Assembly: GCA_050301755.1 (NCBI GenBank)
Contig: JBNKZS010000001.1
Location: 1 to 64,000 of the forward strand
DNA: 64,000 bases
Direction: 5' to 3'
DNA from: WSZY01 sp050301755
Lineage (GTDB): Bacteria; Pseudomonadota; Zetaproteobacteria; Mariprofundales; Mariprofundaceae
Below are positions 35,276-43,478 of the stretch, piece after piece. The translations under genes and the position numbers were made by a program. Below the pieces are notes generated by a model, which saw nothing but the letters and a program-made list of their open reading frames with translations, was not told where the DNA came from and searched no databases. Numbering within the stretch: the stretch's first letter is position 1; each line of letters starts with the position of its first letter.

Positions 35276-36096
35276 TTAGTTTTTGCCCTGAGGTAGCTGA
35301 TAATGTCCTGAACATCATCGGAAGATAGTGCTTTAATCGCCTGGCGTCCTTCACGGTCAACATGACGTCCGTGGCGGATACGCAGATCAAGCATCTGATC
35401 ATCCAGGTCCGAGATGCGCTTGTTTTTCACGGCTGCATTACCGGTGATGTGAATATCTGAAGGTGTTGCATGGCATGCCTTGCAGTTTGTAGCAAAGAGT
35501 TTGCCACCAACCTTCACATCACCACCTCGCTTCAGTGAGTCAACATAGTTCGCAATGTCGGCGATATCGACGTTGCTGAGCTGGTGACGTTTGGCTTTCA
35601 TCAATGTTCCAGGACGACCGTAGCGAATGGTGTGAACCTTCTCATTCAGAGACAGCTTGGTGTAAACAAGATTCTTGGCACCAACACCAGTCTGTGCGCG
35701 GCCATCATTGCCATGGCAGGAAGCACACACCTCTTTAAACCGTTTCTGGCCATTGGCGAGATTTGGTTTGTAGGTGAATGTCTTTATGTAATCAACGATG
35801 GCTTCGATCTCAAGTGGATCAAGAACATACTTCATCGCTTTCATTGAGGTTTTATGGGTGCCATGTGTGACGATTCTGCGAATTTCATCGTACTCCACAT
35901 AGGGTGCGACAGCTCTCAGATTACGAGCTGGAAAAGGCTCCAGTTTTTTTCCGTAGTCACTAACGCTCCCGTCTGCTCCATGGCAGCTGGCACAGTTTTT
36001 AGCAAAGAGTGCCTTACCATCAATGACGTCCGATGCACTGGCGTTACCATTCATCAGAGCCATACAGGCGGTGATTATCATAAAGATTCTAAGCAT
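35272..36096 (-). CDS. Three-domain c-type cytochrome
   Basis: The 274-residue protein has a signal peptide (about 1-21) and three class I-type cytochrome c domains, each with a heme motif: CASCH near residue 35, CASCH near 128 and CKACH near 212. Candidate distal Met ligands (for example TSMKAM and TLMKAK) follow the first two motifs; the third has no obvious Met. A periplasmic electron carrier or shuttle is expected; I do not recognise a named family. It is 39 bp downstream of the monoheme cytochrome and coupled to hemN. Confidence 0.9.
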   Translation of the reverse strand: MLRIFMIITACMALMNGNASASDVIDGKALFAKNCASCHGADGSVSDYGKKLEPFPARNLRAVAPYVEYDEIRRIVTHGTHKTSMKAMKYVLDPLEIEAIVDYIKTFTYKPNLANGQKRFKEVCASCHGNDGRAQTGVGAKNLVYTKLSLNEKVHTIRYGRPGTLMKAKRHQLSNVDIADIANYVDSLKRGGDVKVGGKLFATNCKACHATPSDIHITGNAAVKNKRISDLDDQMLDLRIRHGRHVDREGRQAIKALSSDDVQDIISYLRAKTK

Positions 36097-36135
36097 GCTT
36101 CCTCCAAGGCTAAATTAACATTCAACAGAAGGGTG

Positions 36136-36435
36136 TTATCCCTGCTGCTCTTTTAGATATGCCACAACGGCATCGATCTCTTCGGCTGAAAGTTTACCTG
36201 AATATTTAGGCATCATCTTTCTGCCATCTGCAATGACGGAACGTAGCACCTCGGCATCGGTATTCATAGCTTTGACTGCAGGGCCTACTTTTTTCTTGTC
36301 CACTTTGTGGCACATGGAGCACTTTTTCTTGAATAGAGCGGCTCCATCAGGGGTGTCAGATGCGATGGCTGGGGAGGCGAACAGGCCTGCCACGACTAGT
36401 GCTGCTAGAATTTTTGTTACGTTGGTCATTTTCAT
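36136..36435 (-). CDS. Small monoheme cytochrome c
   Basis: The 99-residue precursor has a signal peptide cleaved near ASPAIAS (about residues 1-25) and one class I cytochrome domain with CSMCH. A Lys-rich helix follows (KVDKKKVGPAVKAM), and Met ligand candidates lie in KMMPKYSGKLS. It resembles short c5- or c551-type carriers. A basic surface suggests docking to an acidic partner. Second gene of the cytochrome operon; an 8-bp hairpin precedes it. Confidence 0.92.
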   Translation of the reverse strand: MKMTNVTKILAALVVAGLFASPAIASDTPDGAALFKKKCSMCHKVDKKKVGPAVKAMNTDAEVLRSVIADGRKMMPKYSGKLSAEEIDAVVAYLKEQQG

Positions 36436-36487
36436 TTCTCCTTTAGTGCAAATATAAACAAATCAACTGATTGCGCGAGTCTCGATT

Positions 36488-36507
36488 ATTCCACCCATCG
36501 GTGGAAT
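36488..36507 (-). repeat. Hairpin between cytochrome genes
   Basis: ATTCCACC and GGTGGAAT form a perfect 8-bp stem around CATC, in the 80-bp gap between the membrane cytochrome and the monoheme cytochrome genes. Its core (CCACC...GGTGG) recalls hairpin 1 of the element at 28923, but the apical ATGGAT is missing. A stabilising or processing element for the polycistronic mRNA is plausible. Confidence 0.55.
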
Positions 36508-36515
36508 AAAAGCCC

Positions 36516-37256
36516 TCACATCTCTATCGGTTCCACTTTGGGCTTGTAAAACCACATCTGGTAGAGTGAGACAAGAATCTGGCCGGCAAGGGAGAGGCCC
36601 ATCAGGCCGCCTGCAAGTACCACGACATATGAGAAGCCCGGAATGACCTTGGTAATATACCAGGAGAGAATATCCAGAAGGATGGCTATGAATGGCACCA
36701 GCACCATGACCCGCTTTACCATCGGCCGCATTTCGCAAAGAATGAAAATTCTGCCGACAAAAAAGAGGATAAATGCGATGCCGAAGAGATGGATATGCGA
36801 GACGCGAACCAGGCTTTGAACCGAAGCGCCTGTATCGGCGTGGGTTAGATTCTTCGCCTCTTCAAAGGTTGTTAAAGGAGGGAGGTTCATACCGGAGTCT
36901 TCCGAGTGACATGCCACACAATTCTCATTCAGGATTGGCGCAACGTTGGCGTTGAATTCATCAACGTTGCTGCCATTTTCTATCCAGTCAAAAATAATCT
37001 GTTTCTGTTCCGGGAACTCTAGATTACCTCCCATGGCACCATTCAGGGCAGCACCAAGACGGGTTTGCTGGTGCTCACCATAGTAGGCAATTTGAACGTC
37101 CTCGACGGAGAGGCCTGGCTGACCATCGCGCCCCTCATGAGAATAGAAGGTGTGGGCAAGGGCAAAAAGGTAACCCAGACCGATGGTGATAAGGAAGATG
37201 GAGTCCAGCAGCTTTTCACTGACAGAGCAGTCCTGAAATCGACGATAGGAAGGCAT
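36516..37256 (-). CDS. Membrane-anchored c-type cytochrome with four membrane helices
   Basis: The 246-residue protein has a first membrane helix (about 15-39), a periplasmic loop with one heme motif CVACH (near residue 113), and three further helices (about 155-173, 183-205, 209-237). Histidines in or near the second helix (VSHIHLFGIAF) could bind an additional heme b, but this is speculative. Similar proteins with an IHLFGIA helix occur in beta-type iron or sulfur oxidisers, from memory. The function is not known to me; a quinone- or periplasm-facing electron input module is inferred. First gene of the cytochrome operon, with a good promoter upstream. Confidence 0.88.
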   Translation of the reverse strand: MPSYRRFQDCSVSEKLLDSIFLITIGLGYLFALAHTFYSHEGRDGQPGLSVEDVQIAYYGEHQQTRLGAALNGAMGGNLEFPEQKQIIFDWIENGSNVDEFNANVAPILNENCVACHSEDSGMNLPPLTTFEEAKNLTHADTGASVQSLVRVSHIHLFGIAFILFFVGRIFILCEMRPMVKRVMVLVPFIAILLDILSWYITKVIPGFSYVVVLAGGLMGLSLAGQILVSLYQMWFYKPKVEPIEM

Positions 37257-37285
37257 TGGGAGACCCCTTTTTTGAAAGTATCGGC

Positions 37286-37313
37286 ATTATAGATGATGGG
37301 GGAGATAAGTAAA
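37286..37313 (-). promoter_or_regulatory. Sigma-70-type promoter of the cytochrome operon
   Basis: On the minus strand a perfect -10 TATAAT (37286-37291) is preceded after 16 nt by TTTACT (37308-37313), a 4/6 match to the -35 box. The -10 ends 30 nt before the ATG of the membrane cytochrome gene. It could drive the long minus-strand run to hemN or beyond. Confidence 0.6.
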
Positions 37314-37342
37314 CATCGTAAATATTGGACCGAAACTGTAGG

Positions 37343-38752
37343 TTATTTTCCCCTCAGATATTCTGTGATCCAGAATTTGGCCGAAGGCAGGTCGTCAAAC
37401 TCGCCATTCAGTTGTGCCTGATAAGACTCCTTCAGAATTTTTCCGAGCTCAGGCCCTGGAGAGGCACCTAAATCGATCAATAGTTTTCCTGTGATGATGG
37501 GGCTGGGCGTACTCAGGTGGCTCTCTATCTCTTCAGCCTGTTGTAGCCACTCCAGAGCGGGGCGTGATGGCGGTGCTGGGGCTCTTCCTGAGGCATCCGC
37601 TTCGACCAGCGCTTCCCATAGTTCTATGGTGGCCGGTGCCAGTCTGTTTGCGAGGTGCCGGACGGCCCGAGGTGTAGGCTCGCCATGCATATGGGTCATG
37701 TGCTCCTGAACCAGCGGGAAGATAACTTTCCCGAAACGCTTGGGCGCAGCTATTTTTTCCAGAAAGCGCCGGCTGTCGGCAACTCCTTCATGGCTATGGC
37801 CCGGTGACCGGATGATGCCGCGTTCATCAATAAAGGTGCAGACAGGTTTTCCCAGGTCATGGCAGAGGGCAGCGAGTAGCAGCAGCTCGCGAGTCTCCTC
37901 ATGCCAGTCATATCTTCTGGCAATGCAGGCTGCCTGATCGACTACCTGAAGTGTATGCACCCATACGTCACCTTCGGGGTGCCAACGACGATCCTGTGGG
38001 CAGTCGATCATGGCTTCCAGTTCCGGATAGAGCTTTATCCAGCCGGAATCGGCCAATGCCTGCAGGCCGTAAGAGGGGTGATTCGCATGGCACCACTTCT
38101 GCCACTCGATCCAGATGCGTGAGGTTGGAAGAGTCTCTGCTTCATTCAGCAGAGAGCGGCACAGATCGGCTGTTTCAGGGTCGAGTTTCAGTTTGAAGCG
38201 TGCAGCGAACTGCATCCCCCTCAGAACCCTCAGAGGGTCTTCGGCAAAAGCGGGGGAGACATGCCTGAGAATGCCCCGGCGCAGGTGGTCGGCACCCTGA
38301 TGAAAGTCGAGAAGGGTGCAGGTTAACGGGTCGAACATTATGGCATTGACGGTGAAGTCGCGTCTCAGCGATGCGGTTTCAGGTGCGATGAAAGGATCGG
38401 GGGTTACATGGAAGCCGCGATGCCCCTTCTCTGTTTTGATTTCGGTCCGGGGAAGAGCGATGTCGATTTCATGGCGGCGATACCAGAATTTGAATACACC
38501 GAACTGTTTGCCGACATGTTCTACTCTGCCATGCTTTTCGAGGAGTCTGTTCAGCCTATCAGCCTCGATACCGTAAAGTTCAATGTCGATATCTTTCGGG
38601 GTAATGCCGAGCAGCAGATCGCGGACGGAGCCACCGACCAGATAGGCCTTCCCACCGGAATGGCCGAGCAGCTCGCACACCTCAACGGCTACCGGAGGCA
38701 GCAAAGTTGCGTCCAAACTATTCATATCGGCATTTGATGTTCGACAAGACAT
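37343..38752 (-). CDS. cca: CCA-adding tRNA nucleotidyltransferase with HD domain
   Basis: The 469-residue protein has the class II pol-beta nucleotidyltransferase head (YLVGGSVRDLLLG, then DIDIEL with catalytic aspartates), the RRDFTVNAIMFD and RVLRGMQFAARF motifs, a tRNA-binding neck and an HD phosphohydrolase domain (LCHDLGKP). It repairs or completes tRNA 3' CCA ends; the HD domain may have phosphatase or phosphodiesterase activity as in gammaproteobacterial Cca. Start choice between ATG 38752 and ATG 38725 is open, with no strong ribosome-binding site at either. It is divergent from mdh. Confidence 0.9.
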   Translation of the reverse strand: MSCRTSNADMNSLDATLLPPVAVEVCELLGHSGGKAYLVGGSVRDLLLGITPKDIDIELYGIEADRLNRLLEKHGRVEHVGKQFGVFKFWYRRHEIDIALPRTEIKTEKGHRGFHVTPDPFIAPETASLRRDFTVNAIMFDPLTCTLLDFHQGADHLRRGILRHVSPAFAEDPLRVLRGMQFAARFKLKLDPETADLCRSLLNEAETLPTSRIWIEWQKWCHANHPSYGLQALADSGWIKLYPELEAMIDCPQDRRWHPEGDVWVHTLQVVDQAACIARRYDWHEETRELLLLAALCHDLGKPVCTFIDERGIIRSPGHSHEGVADSRRFLEKIAAPKRFGKVIFPLVQEHMTHMHGEPTPRAVRHLANRLAPATIELWEALVEADASGRAPAPPSRPALEWLQQAEEIESHLSTPSPIITGKLLIDLGASPGPELGKILKESYQAQLNGEFDDLPSAKFWITEYLRGK

Positions 38753-38831
38753 ATTGGCAAGTCTATCTTCAGACGATACAAGTTAACAAATCAAGTTGGC
38801 AATCGAAGTTCATCTGCCGAAGGAGTGGTCT

Positions 38832-39812
38832 ATGAGATGGTCTGGTGTAGTACGTGGTGACAATACCTACTTTCAGCGTAAGAAACTGACAGTTGTCGGC
38901 TCGGGCAATGTGGGGGCGACGGCTGCATTTCTGGCGGCGCAGAAAGAGCTGGGCGATATCGTGCTTCTCGATGTGATGGAGGGGATTCCGCAAGGCAAAG
39001 CGCTGGATATGTATGAAGCATCGCCGATTCAGGGGTATGATGTTTCCGTGACTGGCACGCAGGATTATGTTGATACGGCCAACTCGGACCTAGTCATCAT
39101 TACCGCGGGTATTGCACGTAAGCCGGGTATGAGTCGTGATGATCTTCTGGCAACCAATGTCAGGATCGTGGCTGATGTTACACGCAAGATCATAGCCTAT
39201 TCGCCAAACTGCATTATTCTGGTTGTGACCAATCCGTTGGATGCGATGGTCTATACGGCCAAACAGATTTCTGGTCTGCCGCGTCAGAAGGTGATCGGCA
39301 TGGCTGGTGTACTTGATTCGGCGCGGATGCGCTCCTTTATTGCCGAGAAGCTCGATGTCTCAATCGGCGATGTCTCGGCCTTCGTACTGGGCGGGCATGG
39401 AGATACCATGGTGCCACTGCCTCGCTATTCGACCGTCGGCGGTATTCCAATTACCGAGTTGCTGACAGAGGAGGAGGTGGCAGGAATCTGTGAGCGTACT
39501 GCACAGGGTGGTGCCGAGATTGTGCAACTGCTCAAGACAGGTTCGGCCTTTTATGCGCCTGCAGCAGCCGTGGTGGAGATGGCGGAGGCTATCCTTAAGG
39601 ATAAGAACCGTATCTTGCCGTGTGCGGCTTATCTCGAAGGGGAGTACGGCATTGATGGCTACTACATGGGGGTGCCGTGCAAGCTCGGCGGCGGCGGTAT
39701 GGAAGGGGTGATCGAACTTGACCTGATCGGAGATGAGAGGGCTGCTATCGAGCGTTCGCTGGATTCGGTAAAAGAGCTTGTTGCTCAAGTGGATGACCTG
39801 CTGAAGAGTTGA
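38832..39812 (+). CDS. mdh: Malate dehydrogenase (lactate-dehydrogenase-like type)
   Basis: This 326-residue NAD-dependent enzyme interconverts malate and oxaloacetate. The Rossmann motif VGSGNVGATAAFLAA, the DVMEGIPQGKALDM segment, the mobile-loop arginines (ARKPGMSRDDLL) and the catalytic His in GGHGDTMVPL place it in the LDH-like MDH group found in alphaproteobacteria and many autotrophs. The ATG at 38832 has AGGAG about 6 nt upstream and gives a 17-residue N-terminal extension before the usual start; TTG 38796 is less likely. sucCD follow. Confidence 0.95.
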   Translation: MRWSGVVRGDNTYFQRKKLTVVGSGNVGATAAFLAAQKELGDIVLLDVMEGIPQGKALDMYEASPIQGYDVSVTGTQDYVDTANSDLVIITAGIARKPGMSRDDLLATNVRIVADVTRKIIAYSPNCIILVVTNPLDAMVYTAKQISGLPRQKVIGMAGVLDSARMRSFIAEKLDVSIGDVSAFVLGGHGDTMVPLPRYSTVGGIPITELLTEEEVAGICERTAQGGAEIVQLLKTGSAFYAPAAAVVEMAEAILKDKNRILPCAAYLEGEYGIDGYYMGVPCKLGGGGMEGVIELDLIGDERAAIERSLDSVKELVAQVDDLLKS

Positions 39813-39820
39813 GTGCTCAT

Positions 39821-39917
39821 CCGCCTATGGATGGGCGGCTTTAGTGAGCAAGCGGATAACCGCGCTTATCTAGCTTGCGTTAAAAGGCTGAGGGCAGGAG
39901 CCCGAATGCGTATGGAG
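39821..39917. repeat. Structured palindromic intergenic element, copy B
   Basis: Located between mdh and sucC. It contains CCGCCT-ATGGAT-GGGCGG (39821-39838), a compensated variant of hairpin 1 of copy A. GTGAGC follows, and an AAGCG/CGCTT stem nested in GCAAGC-GATAA/TTATC-GCTTGC (39848-39878). It ends with GGGC/GCCC (39892-39903). Common order and base-pair-preserving changes with copy A indicate a shared origin. The function is unknown. Confidence 0.7.
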
Positions 39918-39924
39918 AAAATCA

Positions 39925-41082
39925 TTGAACATTCATGAATATCAGGCGAAATGGCTATTGGCGGAATTCGGTGTGCCGGTTCCAAGAGGGAAACTGGCGC
40001 TGACTGCCGATGAGGCGGCTGTCGCAGCCGATGTATTGGGTGGTTCACTTTGGGTGGTGAAGGCTCAGATCCATGCCGGCGGCCGAGGCAAGGCCGGCGG
40101 TGTGCGCATCTGCAGGTCGATTGACGAAGTGAAACAGGCTACATCCGAGATGCTCGGCGCCACACTGGTGACCAAACAGACCGGTGAGGCCGGCAAGGTG
40201 GTCAATAAAGTCTATATCGAAGAGGGCCTGGATATTGATCATGAGTTCTATCTCAGTCTGCTTGTCGACCGTGAGGCTGAAGCCGTAGCCTTTGTGGTAA
40301 GCCCATCGGGTGGCATGGATATTGAGCATGTAGCAGCGACTACGCCTGAGAAGATTCTGACTCTGCCAGTTGACATGCATGCGGGTGTTACCGAAGCCGT
40401 CTCCAATCAGATGGCACAATTTCTTGAGTTGAGAGAGGGGGTTCGAAGTGAGTTCCATGCGTTGACCGGCAATCTCTACCGTCTTTTTGTCGAACGTGAT
40501 GCGAGCCTGTTGGAGCTTAATCCGCTGGTGCTGACCGGTGACGGCCATTTTGCGCTCGATGCCAAGATTTCAGTCGATGATAATGCTCTTTACCGACAGC
40601 AGGATATCGTCTCAATGCGCGACTTCGATGAGGAGGATCCGCGCGAGACGGAGGCTGCCAAGTCGGGCCTCAATTACATCGCCCTGGACGGCAATATCGG
40701 CTGCATGGTCAACGGCGCAGGGCTTGCCATGGCAACGATGGATATCATTCAGTTGAAAGGTGAGAAACCGGCCAATTTCCTCGATGTGGGTGGTGGCGTT
40801 ACTGTCGAGGCGGTGCGCGAGGCCTTCAAGCTCCTCTTTAGTGATGAGCATGTGAAAGCGGTGCTGGTCAATATCTTCGGTGGCATTGTCCGCTGCGACA
40901 TTATTGCCAATGGGCTGCTTGAGGCGATCAAGACCCATCCGATGCAGGTGCCGGTGGTCATGCGACTTGTCGGCACCAATGAAGAGGAGGGGCGCAAGCT
41001 AATCCATGATGCAGGCCTTGATGTGCGCTGGGCGAATGACCTGGATCAGGCGGCAACACTGGCAGCGGAGGCAATCAAGTGA
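39925..41082 (+). CDS. sucC: Succinyl-CoA ligase, beta subunit
   Basis: The 385-residue subunit carries the ATP-grasp nucleotide-binding fold (N-terminal MNIHEYQAKWLLAEFGVPVP, WVVKAQIHAGGRGKAGGV) and the C-terminal ligase domain with NIFGGIVRCD. With SucD it converts succinyl-CoA to succinate with ATP or GTP formation, or the reverse. TTG at 39925 gives the canonical N-terminus, with GGAG about 7 nt upstream. It overlaps sucD by 4 nt. Confidence 0.96.
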   Translation: MNIHEYQAKWLLAEFGVPVPRGKLALTADEAAVAADVLGGSLWVVKAQIHAGGRGKAGGVRICRSIDEVKQATSEMLGATLVTKQTGEAGKVVNKVYIEEGLDIDHEFYLSLLVDREAEAVAFVVSPSGGMDIEHVAATTPEKILTLPVDMHAGVTEAVSNQMAQFLELREGVRSEFHALTGNLYRLFVERDASLLELNPLVLTGDGHFALDAKISVDDNALYRQQDIVSMRDFDEEDPRETEAAKSGLNYIALDGNIGCMVNGAGLAMATMDIIQLKGEKPANFLDVGGGVTVEAVREAFKLLFSDEHVKAVLVNIFGGIVRCDIIANGLLEAIKTHPMQVPVVMRLVGTNEEEGRKLIHDAGLDVRWANDLDQAATLAAEAIK

Positions 41083-41948
41083 GCGTATTGGTAAACAAAG
41101 AGACACGTGTCATCTGCCAGGGCTTTACCGGCAAACAGGGGACATTCCACTCCACACAGATGATTGCTTACGGCACCAACTTTGTTGGTGGCGTAACACC
41201 CAAGAAGGGGGGGCAAGTCCATCTTGACCGCCCTGTGTTTAACACCGTTGCTGAGGCGGTCGATCAGGTTGGTGCCGATGCCTCGGTGATCTACGTGCCG
41301 CCACCGTTTGCAGCTGCGGCGATTGTCGAGGCAGCCGATGCCGGTATCAAAGTGATTGCCTGCATTACCGAGGGAATTCCGGTGCTGGATATGCTAAAGG
41401 TGAAAGATCACCTGAAAGATTCGGATGCCACTCTGATCGGCCCGAACTGCCCAGGCATCATCACGCCGGGAGAGTGCAAAATCGGTATTATGCCCGGCCA
41501 TATTCATCTGTCTGGACGCGTTGGTGTCGTTTCCCGTTCAGGTACGCTGACCTATGAGGCTGTGCATCAGCTGACGCAAACCAGATTGGGCCAGAGCACC
41601 TGTATCGGTATCGGCGGCGATCCGATTCACGGTATGGATTTCATTGATGCGCTGAAACTGTTTGAGGCTGATCCGGATACCGATGGTATCGTGATGATCG
41701 GCGAGATCGGCGGCTCCGATGAGGAAAATGCGGCCGAGTTTATCCGCGAACAGGTGAGCAAGCCGGTGGTCGCATTTATTGCCGGAGCTACGGCCCCATC
41801 GGGTAAACGTATGGGCCATGCCGGTGCCATTATCTCCGGTGGCAAGGGTACGGCTGAGGCGAAGTTTGCGGCACTTGAATCAGCCGGAGTGGCTGTGGAA
41901 CGTAACCCAACGTTGTTGGGTAAGAGGATGGTTCAACTGCTTAGTTAA
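41079..41948 (+). CDS. sucD: Succinyl-CoA ligase, alpha subunit
   Basis: The 289-residue subunit binds CoA in its N-terminal Rossmann domain (GFTGKQGTFHSTQ) and carries the phosphohistidine in GHAGAIISGGKGTAEAK. Start is GTG at 41079, overlapping sucC by 4 nt, ensuring 1:1 synthesis. The mdh-sucC-sucD order suggests a small TCA operon, usable in the oxidative direction or reverse steps. Confidence 0.96.
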   Translation: MSVLVNKETRVICQGFTGKQGTFHSTQMIAYGTNFVGGVTPKKGGQVHLDRPVFNTVAEAVDQVGADASVIYVPPPFAAAAIVEAADAGIKVIACITEGIPVLDMLKVKDHLKDSDATLIGPNCPGIITPGECKIGIMPGHIHLSGRVGVVSRSGTLTYEAVHQLTQTRLGQSTCIGIGGDPIHGMDFIDALKLFEADPDTDGIVMIGEIGGSDEENAAEFIREQVSKPVVAFIAGATAPSGKRMGHAGAIISGGKGTAEAKFAALESAGVAVERNPTLLGKRMVQLLS

Positions 41949-41980
41949 GGGTTTCCGTGCGGTAGTGGAGGGGAAATACG

Positions 41981-43468
41981 ATGCTGATTATTCCATTCGC
42001 ATCAAAGATGACTTTAAAGCCGTTGCCTTGGGTGACGTTGTGCCTGATAGTGATCAACTGCTTTGTCCTCTTCTTTATGCAGTCTGGCGAGAATGAGCAG
42101 TATCAGAAGGCTGTTGAAAACTATGCTGACTCGGTTTTGCCTGAACTGGAGATTCCGGCATACGCCCGTTTTCTGGAAGAGGGCGGACGAATCAAAGAGG
42201 CAAAACGATTACGCAAAAAAGATCCAAAGCAGATTGCCCGCAGCTCTTTTCCGATACTGCTCCAGAGAGATGCTGCGTTTATTGCGCAGCTTCATCAGCT
42301 TCGATGGGTTACGCCGGAAGATCACAGGTTCAACGATTGGAAACAGGCAAGGGAGAAGTTTGAATCGGCTCTCTCCGGAATAGTCACGGAGGAGTATTCG
42401 TTTAAGCCCGATCAGCCGGAAATTGTCGATATGTTTACCCATATGTTTTTGCATGGAGGGTTCGACCATCTGCTGGGGAATATGGTGTTTCTTTTTTTGC
42501 TGGGCTTTGTTGTTGAACGATTGATTGGGCCATTCCTGTATGCTTCTATCTATATTGTTGGAGGTCTGTGCGCAGTTGCCTCTTTTGCTATGGTATCGGC
42601 GGGTAGTGGCACATCATTGGTTGGGGCATCGGGAGCTATTGGCGGGTTAATGGGGATCTATGTGGTTCTCTTTGGCTGGCGAAAAATCCCTTTTTTCTAT
42701 TCAGTGGGTTTCTATTTTGATTATGTGAAAGCGCCGGCGCTTCTTCTTCTTTTTGCTTTTCTGTCCAAGGAGCTCTACTTCCACTATTACAGCGATAGCA
42801 ATGTTGCCTATATGGCACATTTTGGCGGCATTGTTGCCGGTGCTATATGCGGAATCGTTTTGACCCGTCTAATTCCGGTTCCTGTTGATGATATGCTGGC
42901 TGAACTTGAAAGAAGTGAAAAAAAACATATCAAGCCGTGGCAGACCGAGTTTGATATGGCGATGGGCTATGTCGAAAAGCTTCAGTATAAAAAGGCAGGA
43001 GATATTTTCGCAGTACTTTGTGCAAAATATCCTGACGAACATATTTTGTTATATGAGTGGTATAAAGTTGAGCGAAACTCTCCATCCGGAGAAAATTATC
43101 ATATTGCCGCCCGGCGGCTGATGTTGAGAAAAGGCAATCAGGCCGATTCGGTTCAGAGCCTTCATGCCATCTATAAAGAGTATATGGAGACGGCCCAGCC
43201 CAAGCCCAGGATTGACAGGGAGTTGGCGATGAGTCTTGTGTCTTCTTTTTCCGAGCGGGGAGAGCTGGAGGATGCAGAAAAACTGTTGCGGTTGCTTCTT
43301 AAGAACGCCCCTTCAGATATTAAATTAGCCTCGCTTGTGCTTTTGGTCGCCCGAAAACTGAGGATGGCAAAAATGGAAGATAGAGCTGTCCCATACCTGA
43401 GATGGGTTTACAAAAATGCAGATGAGTTATCATTGCGCAAACAGGCTCAGTCGCTGCTAAAAGCCTAG
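41981..43468 (+). CDS. Rhomboid-family intramembrane protease with C-terminal TPR-like domain
   Basis: The 495-residue protein has a first membrane helix (about 10-30), a long charged insertion (about 35-145), then the rhomboid core of six helices with HMFLHGGFDHLLGNM. The catalytic dyad is Ser 217 in GASGAIGG and His 280 in AHFGG, so it should be an active intramembrane serine protease. About 180 C-terminal cytoplasmic residues form helical repeats resembling TPRs (residues 310-495). GGAGGGG at 41967-41973 precedes the ATG. It is convergent with the B-box protein gene, 10 bp apart, and the two C-terminal repeat regions look related. Confidence 0.9.
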   Translation: MLIIPFASKMTLKPLPWVTLCLIVINCFVLFFMQSGENEQYQKAVENYADSVLPELEIPAYARFLEEGGRIKEAKRLRKKDPKQIARSSFPILLQRDAAFIAQLHQLRWVTPEDHRFNDWKQAREKFESALSGIVTEEYSFKPDQPEIVDMFTHMFLHGGFDHLLGNMVFLFLLGFVVERLIGPFLYASIYIVGGLCAVASFAMVSAGSGTSLVGASGAIGGLMGIYVVLFGWRKIPFFYSVGFYFDYVKAPALLLLFAFLSKELYFHYYSDSNVAYMAHFGGIVAGAICGIVLTRLIPVPVDDMLAELERSEKKHIKPWQTEFDMAMGYVEKLQYKKAGDIFAVLCAKYPDEHILLYEWYKVERNSPSGENYHIAARRLMLRKGNQADSVQSLHAIYKEYMETAQPKPRIDRELAMSLVSSFSERGELEDAEKLLRLLLKNAPSDIKLASLVLLVARKLRMAKMEDRAVPYLRWVYKNADELSLRKQAQSLLKA

Positions 43469-43478
43469 AGGAGCATTG

